From an uncultured Olsenella sp. (GTDB lineage Bacteria; Actinomycetota; Coriobacteriia; Coriobacteriales; Atopobiaceae), in the NCBI GenBank assembly GCA_900548775.1, contig URLM01000004.1, forward strand, positions 1 to 64,000: 64,000 nt of DNA. Reading direction: 5' to 3'. Below are positions 1 to 8,121 of this stretch, in pieces. The position numbers and the translations under genes were made by a program. Each line of letters begins with the position of its first letter. The first letter of the stretch is position 1. The notes under the pieces were generated by a model. The model saw only the letters and a list, made by a program, of their open reading frames with translations, was not told the DNA's origin and searched no databases.

Positions 1-1267
1 TGCGGGGCACGCCGTCGACCAGGGCGATGTCGATGGCGTTGAAGTTGGACTGCAGGGCCGTCTTCTTGTAGAGGTTGTTGAGCACCACCTGCGGGACGGC
101 ACCCTGCTTGAGGTCGATGACGATGCGCATGCCCTTGCGGTTGGACTCGTCGCGCATGTCCGAGATGCCCTCGATCTTCTTCTCGTTGACCGCCTGGGCG
201 ATCTTCTCCTGGAGAAGCCCCTTGTTGACGGCGTAGGGAATCTCGGTGACCACCAGGCGCTGGCGGCCGTTCTTGACCTGCTCGACGTGGACCTTGGCGC
301 GCACGGTTATGCAGCCGCGGCCGGTCTCGTAGGTGTCGCGAATGCCCTCGGTGCCCATGATGACGCCGCCGGTGGGGAAATCCGGCCCGGGAAGCACGGT
401 CATGAGTTCGTCGGTCGTTGCCTCAGGGTTGTCGATGAGCATGTTCACGGCTGCCGCGACCTCGCGGAGGTTGTGGGGCGGCACGTTGGTGGCCATACCC
501 ACGGCGATGCCCGAGGAGCCGTTCACGAGGAGGTTGGGGAGCCTCGACGGGAGGACGGCGGGCTCGGTGAGCGACTCGTCGTAGTTGGGCTGGAGGTCGA
601 CGGTCTCCTTGTTGAGGTCGGCGAGCATCTCCATGGCCGCACGCGTGAGGCGGCTCTCGGTGTAACGCATGGCCGCCGGGGGGTCGCCGTCGATGGAGCC
701 AAAGTTGCCGTGGCCGTCGATGAGCGGCAGGCGCATGGAGAAGTCCTGCGCCATGCGTACCATCGAGTCGTAGATGGCTGCGTCACCATGGGGGTGGTAC
801 TTACCCATGACCTCGCCGACCGTCCAGGCCGACTTCTTGTGGGGCTTGTTGGGCGTGATGCCCGCCTCGTTCATGGCGTAGAGGATGCGCCTGTGGACGG
901 GCTTCAGGCCGTCGCGCACGTCCGGGAGGGCTCGCGCCACGATGACCGACATGGAGTACTCGAGGAAGGACTGCTTCATCTCGGTTGCCATGTCGGTGGG
1001 CTTGAGCGTGCCGCCGTGGATGTCCGTGAGGTCGAGGCGCGTGCCTGCCTCGTCAGAGATCGTGTGGTCGAGGTCTGCACCGGCGAGGTGACCTACGTCC
1101 TCGGAGTCATCGTCGTCATCGTCCGAGTCATCATCGTCGGCGACGTCGTAGTCCTCGTCGTCCGTCTCCTCGTCCTCGAGGTCATCGTCCTCGTCGGGCG
1201 TAAGGCCGTTCTCTAGGTCGTCCTCGTCATCGGCGGGACCATGGTTCCTGTTGTTATCGTCTGCCAC
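1..1267 (-). CDS. gyrA: DNA gyrase subunit A, N-terminal part (cut by window edge)
   Basis: GyrA cuts and rejoins DNA in the gyrase heterotetramer. Only the N-terminal 420 or so codons are present; the gene runs off base 1. The translation shows the active-site tyrosine context AMRYTESRLT and the quinolone region HPHGDAAIYDSM. The start is taken as GTG at 1267 with an AAAGG site just upstream. This gives about 80 residues ahead of the usual GyrA start, with a run rich in Asp/Glu at residues 14-56. At the Ser83 position of E. coli GyrA there is Ala. It lies 44 bases after gyrB and is probably cotranscribed with it. Identity is certain; the acidic leader depends on the chosen start, but the frame is open and has no better start until the core. 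Confidence 0.95.
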   Translation of the reverse strand, partial: MADDNNRNHGPADDEDDLENGLTPDEDDDLEDEETDDEDYDVADDDDSDDDDDDSEDVGHLAGADLDHTISDEAGTRLDLTDIHGGTLKPTDMATEMKQSFLEYSMSVIVARALPDVRDGLKPVHRRILYAMNEAGITPNKPHKKSAWTVGEVMGKYHPHGDAAIYDSMVRMAQDFSMRLPLIDGHGNFGSIDGDPPAAMRYTESRLTRAAMEMLADLNKETVDLQPNYDESLTEPAVLPSRLPNLLVNGSSGIAVGMATNVPPHNLREVAAAVNMLIDNPEATTDELMTVLPGPDFPTGGVIMGTEGIRDTYETGRGCITVRAKVHVEQVKNGRQRLVVTEIPYAVNKGLLQEKIAQAVNEKKIEGISDMRDESNRKGMRIVIDLKQGAVPQVVLNNLYKKTALQSNFNAIDIALVDGVPR

Positions 1268-1311
1268 GAGTTGCCTTTCTCATCTCTCGCTTATAGCGCC
1301 TGGTGAAGGCC

Positions 1312-3279
1312 TTAGATGTCGAGGAAGCGCACATCCTTGGCGTGCGTCTGAATGAAGTCCTTGCGCTTCTCGACCTGGGTGCCCATGAGGTCAGAGACGG
1401 CACGCTCGGCCGCCATGGCGTCATCGATGGTCACCTGGAGGAGGATGCGGTTCTTGGGCTCCATGGTGGTCGACCACAGCTGCTCGGGGTCCATCTCGCC
1501 CAGGCCCTTGTAGCGCTGGACGGTGTACTTGGTGGAGTCCTCGAACTTCTTGGCCTCCACGGCAAGCTCCTCGTCGGTGTAGATGTACTTGCCGTGCTTC
1601 TTGCCCTTGGGCTTGAGCTGGTAGAGGGGCGGCTGGGCCACGTAGACGTAGCCTGCCTCGATCATGGGCTTCATGTAGCGGTAGAAGAAGGTGAGGAGCA
1701 GGATGCGGATGTGCGCGCCGTCGACATCGGCATCGGTCATGATGACGATCTTGTGGTAGCGAGCCTTGCCGATGTCGAACTCCTGGTCCACGCCCGTGCC
1801 GATGGCAGTGATGAGCGAGGTGATGGTGTCACTCGAGAGGGCACGGTGCTCCTGCACGCGCTCCACGTTGAGGATCTTGCCGCGCAGGGGGAGAACCGCC
1901 TGGATGGAGCGGTCGCGGGCCATCTTCGCAGAGCCGCCTGCGGAGTCGCCCTCGACGATGAAGAGCTCGGTCATCTCGGGGTCGCGCACGGAGCAGTCGG
2001 CCAGCTTGCCAGGCAGGCTCGCGCTCTCGAGAAGGCCCTTGCGACGGGTTGCCTGGCGGGCCTTCTGCGCGGCAAGGCGGCCCTTCGCGGCCTGGGATGC
2101 CTTCTTCAGGATCTCCTTGGCCTGGTTGGGATGCTCCTCGAGGTACTCCGCCATGCCCTGGCTCACGATGCGGTTGGTGAGCGTGCGCATGTAGGAGCTT
2201 CCGAGCTTGGCCTTGGTCTGGCCCTCGAACTGCGGGTCGGGGAGCTTGACCGAGACCACGGCGGTGAGACCCTCGCGGATGTCGTCGCCCGTGAGGTTGG
2301 GGTCCTTCTCCTTGATGATGTTCTGGCGCTTGCCGTAGTCGTTCACGGCCTTGGTGAGGGCCGTCCTAAAGCCCTCGAGGTGCATGCCGCCCTCCTCGGT
2401 GTAGATGTCGTTCGCAAAGGAGAGGGTGTGCTCGGAGTAGGTGGTGTTCCACTGCAGGGCGACCTCGACCTCGCCCATCTGCGAGAAGGGGGCGTCGGGG
2501 TCTGACTTGCCCTCGATGTAGATGGGCTTCGAGAGGCCGGGGAGGACCTCCTTCTCGTACTTCTGGCCGTTCCAGCCGTTGAGGTACTTCACGAAGTCGA
2601 TGATGCCGCCCGAGTAGCAGAACTCGTCCACGCGCGGCGTGAGCTCGCGCTCGTCGGTGAGTACGATCTTGAGGTTCTTGTTGAGGAAGGCGGTCTCCTG
2701 CAGGCGGTCGTGCAGGGTGTCGTAGTCGTAGACCGTCGTCTCGAAGATGGTGTCATCGGGCCAGAAGGTGATGGTGGTGCCGGTGGTCTTGGTCTTGCCA
2801 AGCTCCTTGAGCTTCTCGGTGGTCTTGCCACGGGCGAACTGCATCTCGTAGATGCCGCCGTCGCGCTTGACCTGCACGACCATCTTCTTGGAGAGCGCGT
2901 TGACAACCGAGACGCCCACGCCGTGCAGTCCGCCCGAGACCTTGTAGGCCTGGTTGTCGAACTTGCCGCCGGCGTGCAGGATGGTGAGGACGACCTCGAG
3001 CGTCGAGATCTTCTTCTGGGGGTGCTTGGCCACGGGGATGCCACGGCCGTTGTCCTCTACGGTCACGGAGTTGTCCGGATGGACCGTCACCTTGATCTTG
3101 GTGCAGAAGCCCGCCATGGCCTCGTCGACGGAGTTGTCGACGATCTCCCACACCAGGTGGTGCAGACCTGCGGACGAAGTGGTACCAATGTACATGCCAG
3201 GACGCTTGCGCACGGCCTCAAGGCCCTCGAGGACCTTGATCTCACTCGCGTCGTACGAGTTGTCGTTCTTGTTTGCCAC
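1312..3279 (-). CDS. gyrB: DNA gyrase subunit B
   Basis: This is the ATPase subunit of DNA gyrase, 655 residues, a normal length for the short actinobacterial/Firmicute form. The N-terminal GHKL domain has VDNSVDEAMAG, VEDNGRGIPV and GGLHGVGVSVVNAL. The Toprim region has IVEGDSAGGSA and MTDADVDGAHIR, and PLRGKILNVE is also present. The start is GTG at 3279 preceded by GAGGGGAG. It follows dciA by 128 bases and precedes gyrA, the usual origin-proximal order. No strong promoter is evident in the 128-base gap, so readthrough from the recF-dciA side is possible. Confidence 0.98.
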   Translation of the reverse strand: MANKNDNSYDASEIKVLEGLEAVRKRPGMYIGTTSSAGLHHLVWEIVDNSVDEAMAGFCTKIKVTVHPDNSVTVEDNGRGIPVAKHPQKKISTLEVVLTILHAGGKFDNQAYKVSGGLHGVGVSVVNALSKKMVVQVKRDGGIYEMQFARGKTTEKLKELGKTKTTGTTITFWPDDTIFETTVYDYDTLHDRLQETAFLNKNLKIVLTDERELTPRVDEFCYSGGIIDFVKYLNGWNGQKYEKEVLPGLSKPIYIEGKSDPDAPFSQMGEVEVALQWNTTYSEHTLSFANDIYTEEGGMHLEGFRTALTKAVNDYGKRQNIIKEKDPNLTGDDIREGLTAVVSVKLPDPQFEGQTKAKLGSSYMRTLTNRIVSQGMAEYLEEHPNQAKEILKKASQAAKGRLAAQKARQATRRKGLLESASLPGKLADCSVRDPEMTELFIVEGDSAGGSAKMARDRSIQAVLPLRGKILNVERVQEHRALSSDTITSLITAIGTGVDQEFDIGKARYHKIVIMTDADVDGAHIRILLLTFFYRYMKPMIEAGYVYVAQPPLYQLKPKGKKHGKYIYTDEELAVEAKKFEDSTKYTVQRYKGLGEMDPEQLWSTTMEPKNRILLQVTIDDAMAAERAVSDLMGTQVEKRKDFIQTHAKDVRFLDI

Positions 3280-3407
3280 GTGACTCCCCTCAAAGCTGAG
3301 AAAGATACAGACTCAAGTGTACTCCAAGGGCACTTTTCTTCTTGGCACACAAGAATATAGGGAGTCTAAAACAGAATCCCTGCGCATCAGCGCCGCTGAG
3401 AGGGGCA

Positions 3408-3944
3408 CTAGAGCCGAGAAGAGCCGTCTTTCGTGTCTCTGCTCTTTTCTCGCCTAAACGACAGGCTCATGGCCTTGTAGACGCTCTGTCTGAGAGATTC
3501 CGGTACGGAGCCTGCAAGCTCCTCGACAGTTTTCTGCTCGCTTCCGGTCAGCTCCGGCAGCGGCGGCTTCTGTCCGCCTGCTGACGCAGAACCGTGTGCG
3601 CGTTCACTTCGCGTGGCTGGTCCGTGCCCATACTGCGAGACGATGAACTCGATTTCGGACACGTCCAGGCCGCCCATGGAGAGGCGGGCGCGATAGACCT
3701 CGCGGTTGGCCCTGAAGTCCACCGCGCGCATGCGGGAGTCAACGTAGACGCCCAGGATGGGAGCCGCTCCCTTCACGTACGGCTCCTTGAGGAAGACGCC
3801 CGTGGTGTGGGCGCGCTCCACGTCGCCGTTCACGTTGTGCCACACGTAGGCCGCACGCTGGTTGGCGCTCATGGACCTACGGGCCTCTGGGCTAGAGAAC
3901 ATGCCCTTGAGCAGCGAAGACAGGCCCTCGTAGTCCTCACTCAC
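3408..3944 (-). CDS. dciA: DciA-like DUF721 protein (putative replicative helicase loader)
   Basis: The product has 178 residues and an N-terminal DUF721-like region (EDYEGLSSLLKGMF, then AAYVWHNVNGDVERAHT, then VYVDSRMRAVDFRANREVYRARL). In bacteria without DnaC/DnaI this family, DciA, helps load the replicative helicase. The position directly after recF is the typical place for it in actinobacteria. The C-terminal 60 residues are polar and low in complexity, ending in basic residues. The start chosen is GTG at 3944, which overlaps the recF stop by 8 bases and implies translational coupling. The open frame extends further upstream into recF, but that extension does not resemble the family. 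The helicase-loading role is inferred from family and position. Confidence 0.8.
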   Translation of the reverse strand: MSEDYEGLSSLLKGMFSSPEARRSMSANQRAAYVWHNVNGDVERAHTTGVFLKEPYVKGAAPILGVYVDSRMRAVDFRANREVYRARLSMGGLDVSEIEFIVSQYGHGPATRSERAHGSASAGGQKPPLPELTGSEQKTVEELAGSVPESLRQSVYKAMSLSFRREKSRDTKDGSSRL

Positions 3945-5025
3945 CAAACTCCACCACCTTCGAGCGGGAGAGAAGCTCGTCCGAGAAGTACCCAAGGTTG
4001 GTGGTCGTGACCACCGTCTGGATGCCGCTCTGGGCGAACTCGATCACGGACTGGCGACGGGTCTCGTCAAGCTCCGACATCACGTCGTCCAAGAGCAGGA
4101 GCGGCCGAGCGCCGGTCACGTCCTCCGAGACGAGCACCTCGGCCATCTTGAGGGCTAGCACGATGGAGCGCTGCTGCCCCTGGGAGCCAAAGTTTCGGGC
4201 GTCTCGGCCGTCTATCGAGAATACGACGTCATCGCGGTGGGGACCGACCGTGGTCTGCTGGCAGCGGAGGTCCTCGGGGCGGGTCTCCTCCAGACGTGCG
4301 AGGAAGCGCTCCGCAAGCTCGTCGCGCGTGAGCGAGAGGGGGTCGTCGCACACGGTGCTCTGGTACGAGCAGGTCAGCGCCTCACCTCCCGCAATGTTCC
4401 CGTAGATGTCCAGGACCTTCTCGCGCAGACGGCCAAAGAGGCGCATGCGCGCCTGCAGGAGGGTGGCCCCGCCCACGGCAGCGGAGGAGTCCCATGCGCT
4501 CAGCAGCGACAGGTCCGGCCTGTCGTCCTTGAGCAGGCGGTTTCTCTGCTCGACCGTGCGGGTGTAGGCAGAGAGGAGCTTGGAGTAGCCCACCGCAGCC
4601 TGGCAGCCAAAGCTGTCCAGCTCGGTGCGCCTGAGGGAGGCGCCGCGCTTCACGAGCGAGAGGTCATCCGGGCAGAAGAGCACGCTCATGAGCGAGGCGG
4701 GCATGTCGGCGGCTTGGCAGTGCTTCCCGTTGCGCGAGAACTGTCTGCGCTGCGGTGTGATGTCGCAGGCCACGTCCACCACGCGGCCATCGCCAGAAAG
4801 CCGCGCGGCGATGTGCGCCCGGTCACAGCCAGCGAGGATGAGCTGCGACGGCGTGGGGTGCCTGAAGGACGCCCCCGCCGTGAGCATCTGCAGCGCCTCG
4901 ACGGTGTTGGTCTTGCCCACGGCGTTTCTCCCCACAAGGATCGTGGTCGTGGGCGAGAAGGACACCTCGCGGTCGCGGAAGTTCCTGAACTGCTCGAGCC
5001 CGAGGCTCTCTACGAGAAGGCCCAC
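3937..5025 (-). CDS. recF: DNA replication/repair protein RecF
   Basis: RecF is an SMC-like ABC ATPase that loads RecA at gaps during recombinational repair. The 362-residue product has the N-terminal signature LEQFRNFRD, Walker A GRNAVGKTN at about residues 33-41, the ABC signature region FGSQGQQRSIVLALK, and Walker B LLLLDDVMSELD. Length is typical. The GTG start at 5025 lies one base after the dnaN stop (TAGCGTG), so the two genes are translationally coupled. Its 3' end overlaps the start of dciA. Confidence 0.97.
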   Translation of the reverse strand: MGLLVESLGLEQFRNFRDREVSFSPTTTILVGRNAVGKTNTVEALQMLTAGASFRHPTPSQLILAGCDRAHIAARLSGDGRVVDVACDITPQRRQFSRNGKHCQAADMPASLMSVLFCPDDLSLVKRGASLRRTELDSFGCQAAVGYSKLLSAYTRTVEQRNRLLKDDRPDLSLLSAWDSSAAVGGATLLQARMRLFGRLREKVLDIYGNIAGGEALTCSYQSTVCDDPLSLTRDELAERFLARLEETRPEDLRCQQTTVGPHRDDVVFSIDGRDARNFGSQGQQRSIVLALKMAEVLVSEDVTGARPLLLLDDVMSELDETRRQSVIEFAQSGIQTVVTTTNLGYFSDELLSRSKVVEFGE

Positions 5026-5026
5026 G

Positions 5027-6124
5027 CTACATCCGGACGGGCATCAGCATGTAGAGGTAGTTGACCTTGCCGTTGGTCTTGAAGATGCCTGGCTGCATGT
5101 TGCTCTGCAGCTCCAGCACCAGCTCCTTCTTGTCGGAGACGGCGTTCACGCAGTCGAAGACGTAGTGGTAGTTGAGGGCGATAGAGAGGCTCTGCCCCTC
5201 GACCTCCACGGGCAGAAGCTCGGTCGACTCGCCCTGGTCCGGCGAGGACGCCGAGAGGCGCATGAGCTTGCCGTCCGCATCGATGTCAAAGCGCACGGAG
5301 GCGTTGGAGATGGCGACCACCGAGACGCGCTTGAGGGCGGCCGCGAAGGCCTCGACGTCTATACGCACCGAGGTGTTGCAGCTCGACGGGAGGAGCTGGC
5401 GGTAGTCGGGGAAGTTGCCCTCGATCTTGCTCGAGATGAAGGTCGTGTTGCCAAAGGTGAAGACCACCTGGCTGTCGGTGGTGCCGATGGAGATGCGCTC
5501 CTCGAGGTTGGGCATCGAGAGCACGTCGTGGAAGACGGAGCCGGGAACGATGGTGCGGAACTCGCCCTCACCTGTCTCGGCCGAGGCGTCGCAGACGGCC
5601 AGGCGGTAGGAGTCGGTCGCCACCAGGCGGATGGTGTTATTGGACGCAGTGAGCAGGATACCCTGGAGGATGGGACGGGTGGTCTCCTTGGAGGTGACCT
5701 TGTAGACCTTGTCGACCATGCCGGAGAGCAGCTCGCTCGGAAGCTCGGTCGCGTCCTCGAGGGAGTACTCGGGGAAGGCGGCCCAGTCGGCGGGGTTCAG
5801 GGTGTTCAGGCGGAAGGAGGACTTCTCGCACGAGATGGAAATCGTGCGCTCGCCTCCGTCGAAGGTCACCGCGGCATCGTCAAGCGTCTTTACGATGCTC
5901 GTGAGCATCTTGCCCGAGACGACCGTCTCGCCAGACTCCTCAACATTTGCCGGAATGCGATGGCGGATCGTGATCGTGAGGTTGTTGGTCTGGAACTCGA
6001 GGGTGCCCTCCTCGGCCTTGATGTAGATGCCCGAGAGCAAGGGAAGGGTCGAGCTTGTCCCCATGCCCTTGGCAACGACTGACAGTGCCTTGAGAAGTGA
6101 AGACTGACTTACGGTGAACCTCAT
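5027..6124 (-). CDS. dnaN: DNA polymerase III beta subunit (sliding clamp)
   Basis: This is the ring-shaped processivity clamp of the replicative polymerase, 365 residues, normal length. The three clamp repeats are recognisable: the N-terminal MRFTVSQSSLLKALSVVAKG, the central ATDSYRLAVCDA that lines the partner pocket, and the C-terminal YLYMLMPVRM. It starts with ATG at 6124. It follows dnaA across a 234-base gap that looks like an origin, and is coupled to recF downstream. Confidence 0.98.
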   Translation of the reverse strand: MRFTVSQSSLLKALSVVAKGMGTSSTLPLLSGIYIKAEEGTLEFQTNNLTITIRHRIPANVEESGETVVSGKMLTSIVKTLDDAAVTFDGGERTISISCEKSSFRLNTLNPADWAAFPEYSLEDATELPSELLSGMVDKVYKVTSKETTRPILQGILLTASNNTIRLVATDSYRLAVCDASAETGEGEFRTIVPGSVFHDVLSMPNLEERISIGTTDSQVVFTFGNTTFISSKIEGNFPDYRQLLPSSCNTSVRIDVEAFAAALKRVSVVAISNASVRFDIDADGKLMRLSASSPDQGESTELLPVEVEGQSLSIALNYHYVFDCVNAVSDKKELVLELQSNMQPGIFKTNGKVNYLYMLMPVRM

Positions 6125-6358
6125 GGCTGCCCTCTCTTATCTATTAGTTCTTTATCTATATATAAAAGCAATAGTAGTAATAAGACCTGTCTAAAAGTTG
6201 AGAACTCACAAACTCGCTGGTAGATGCCATGACATTTCTTTTGTCACATCTACTTCGAACATGCGGTTCTCGACGGTCGAAGGCGTGTTGAGAACTCTCT
6301 CAACATTGTGTCCCCACTTTTCGAGGGTTTTCATACGCCTTTCTCCCATCTTGTCGAC
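6125..6358. other. oriC: Candidate replication origin between dnaA and dnaN
   Basis: This 234-base gap has an AT-rich stretch (about 6135-6185) that includes TAGTAGTAATAAG at 6172-6184. That reads as four TA(G/A) triplets, like the DnaA-trio of other bacterial origins. Nearby are box-like sequences of an unusual type: AGTTGAGAA at 6196-6204, and a perfect inverted pair at 6286-6305 (TGTTGAGA, 4-base spacer, TCTCAACA). No TTATCCACA-type box is present. dnaA-dnaN is the usual position for oriC in actinobacteria. The assignment is inferred from position and motifs. Confidence 0.6.
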
Positions 6359-7924
6359 CTAGGTGTTCTCGGTGATGTTGTCGCGTATCTGCACCAGCCG
6401 GTCGTGGTAGATCTTGTCGTCCTTGCGCTTCTTGTCCACCACCCTGATGCTGTTGAGCATAGTGGCGTGGCTCCTGCCGCCAAAGTGCTCGCCTATCTCG
6501 GCATACGTGGCGTCGCAAAGCTCCTTCGAGAGCCACACGGCGATGTGGCGCGCGGCCATGATGTCCTTGTTGCGCTTCTCGCCCACGAGGTCGGTGTGGG
6601 AGATGTCGAAGTATTGCTCGACCGCGCGCTGAATCTCCTCGATCTTGTACTGCTTCTCGCCGTTTGGCCAGGACTCCTTGGCGAGTCGGTTGATGTCCTC
6701 GCGCGAGAGCTCCTCGCCGTGTTGCTCGCGGTGCGTCTCGGCGATGAGGCAGCGCTGGCAGAACCCCTCGATCACGCGGATGTTGGTTCCCGCGCGCTCG
6801 GCCATGTAGCTGATGTTCTCCTTCGAGATGGTGCCGGTGATGGCCAGGCCTACGTGGCCCTCGGTGGCGTCCTCGTGCATGCGCTCGCAGAAGGTGGTTA
6901 TGAGGCGCAGCTTGAGCTCGTAGTTTGGCACCTGGATCGACGTCGAGAAGCCCGAGTCCAGGCGGCTCGTCACGCGCTCGTCGAACGCCGCCTCGGCACC
7001 GAGCTGCGAGGGCGAGCGGTCGGCAGCAAGCACGATCTGCTTGCCCGCACTGGTGAGGTGGTTAAAGGCGTCGAAGAAGAAGTCGATGGTGCCCGCCTTT
7101 CCGGCGAGCTTCTGGATGTCGTCGATGATGAGGACGTCGATGTCGTAGTAGTGGTCGCGCAGGATGTCCGGCGCGGACCTCTCGCGGTGCGACATGGCCG
7201 TGGTGTAGTCGGTGATGAAGGACGAGCCGTCCTTGTAGACGCAGACACGCGTGGGGTCGTTCGCCGATATGTAGTTCTGGATTGCCCGCAGGAGGTGCGT
7301 CTTGCCAAGGCCGCTCTTGCCGTAGATGAAGAGAGGGTTGTACGTGCGGTTCTCGCCGTTTGCCACCTGGAGGGCCGCCTGGTAGGCGAACGTGTTCTCG
7401 TCGCCCACGACGAAGCGGTCGAACGTGAGCTTGGAGTCCATCTCGGAGATGTCGTCCACCAGGGGGTTAGCGGCACGTCGCTCGTGGCCCGCTGCCTCTC
7501 TGGCGGCGTTCTCGTCGAGCCATGCGTCCTCCGGGTTGCTTGGCGGGATCGTGGGCGCGGTAGGTGCGGGTGCCGGTGCTGCCTCACGAGGAGAGGGCGC
7601 CATCCAGCGCCGCGCCTCCTCTGGCGTCACCGCCGAGCTTGGTGCGAGGGGTGCTGCGTCTGGGTCCTGCACGAACGTGATGTCGAGCGTCGTCGGCTCG
7701 AAGGCTGCCTCGGTAAGGCACTCGTTGATGACCCCGAGGTTCTTCGAGAGGCGGTTCTTGACCGTACGGCTGTGCGTCTCGACGTGGAGAACGCCGCCGT
7801 CGAGCGACGTCGGCGAGCAGCTTCTGAGCATCGCCATGACCGAGCCGGGCAGGCGCCTCTTGCTTACCAGGTCGAACATGTCCTGCCACAGTGCTTCGGT
7901 GTCTGCGTCGATCTCTGGTCCCAT
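6359..7924 (-). CDS. dnaA: Chromosomal replication initiator DnaA
   Basis: DnaA is the AAA+ initiator that binds boxes at oriC, melts the DNA and recruits helicase. The 521-residue product has an N-terminal domain I, a proline/alanine-rich linker (residues about 90-135), Walker A GKSGLGKTH at 202-210, Walker B VLIIDDIQKL, and the domain IV helix-turn-helix. The signature is unusual: GGRSHATML instead of GGRDHTTVL. Ser485 and Ala487 replace the residues equivalent to E. coli Asp433 and Thr435, and His460 replaces Gln408. Arg451, Arg459 and His486, the counterparts of Arg399, Arg407 and His434, are kept. These positions contact the DnaA box in E. coli, so altered box specificity is likely. ATG start at 7924. 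Confidence 0.97.
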   Translation of the reverse strand: MGPEIDADTEALWQDMFDLVSKRRLPGSVMAMLRSCSPTSLDGGVLHVETHSRTVKNRLSKNLGVINECLTEAAFEPTTLDITFVQDPDAAPLAPSSAVTPEEARRWMAPSPREAAPAPAPTAPTIPPSNPEDAWLDENAAREAAGHERRAANPLVDDISEMDSKLTFDRFVVGDENTFAYQAALQVANGENRTYNPLFIYGKSGLGKTHLLRAIQNYISANDPTRVCVYKDGSSFITDYTTAMSHRERSAPDILRDHYYDIDVLIIDDIQKLAGKAGTIDFFFDAFNHLTSAGKQIVLAADRSPSQLGAEAAFDERVTSRLDSGFSTSIQVPNYELKLRLITTFCERMHEDATEGHVGLAITGTISKENISYMAERAGTNIRVIEGFCQRCLIAETHREQHGEELSREDINRLAKESWPNGEKQYKIEEIQRAVEQYFDISHTDLVGEKRNKDIMAARHIAVWLSKELCDATYAEIGEHFGGRSHATMLNSIRVVDKKRKDDKIYHDRLVQIRDNITENT

Positions 7925-8121
7925 CCCCGCGTGTCCCTCTCGGTGTCCTCGGACGCATCCCGCATCCGTTAATAATGCGAGAGACCATTATAGGGAAATG
8001 TTGAAAACTCACCTCTGCGAACTATTGAGATGGTCGAGAACTACGAGAAATGTTGAAAACCCTGACTCCTGTCGACTATTTGGGCCAGACGGTGAGCAGA
8101 ACCCGGACAGGAAGTTTGTGC
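7925..8121. promoter_or_regulatory. dnaA upstream region with two identical noncanonical DnaA-box-like repeats
   Basis: The 197-base gap upstream of dnaA holds the 14-mer GAAATGTTGAAAAC twice, at 7995-8008 and 8047-8060, spaced 52 bases apart in direct orientation. The core TGTTGAAAA is the reverse complement of TTTTCAACA, the same family as the boxes at 6286-6305 and 9335-9343. Weaker relatives lie between the copies (TTGAGATGG and TCGAGAAC around 8025-8041). These are plausible DnaA sites for autoregulation of dnaA or a second origin subregion. The role is inferred. Confidence 0.5.

Noticed and set aside
4625..6082. Long plus-strand open frame opposite dnaN and recF
   Set aside because: No motifs, and it crosses the dnaN-recF border where both real genes are unmistakable.
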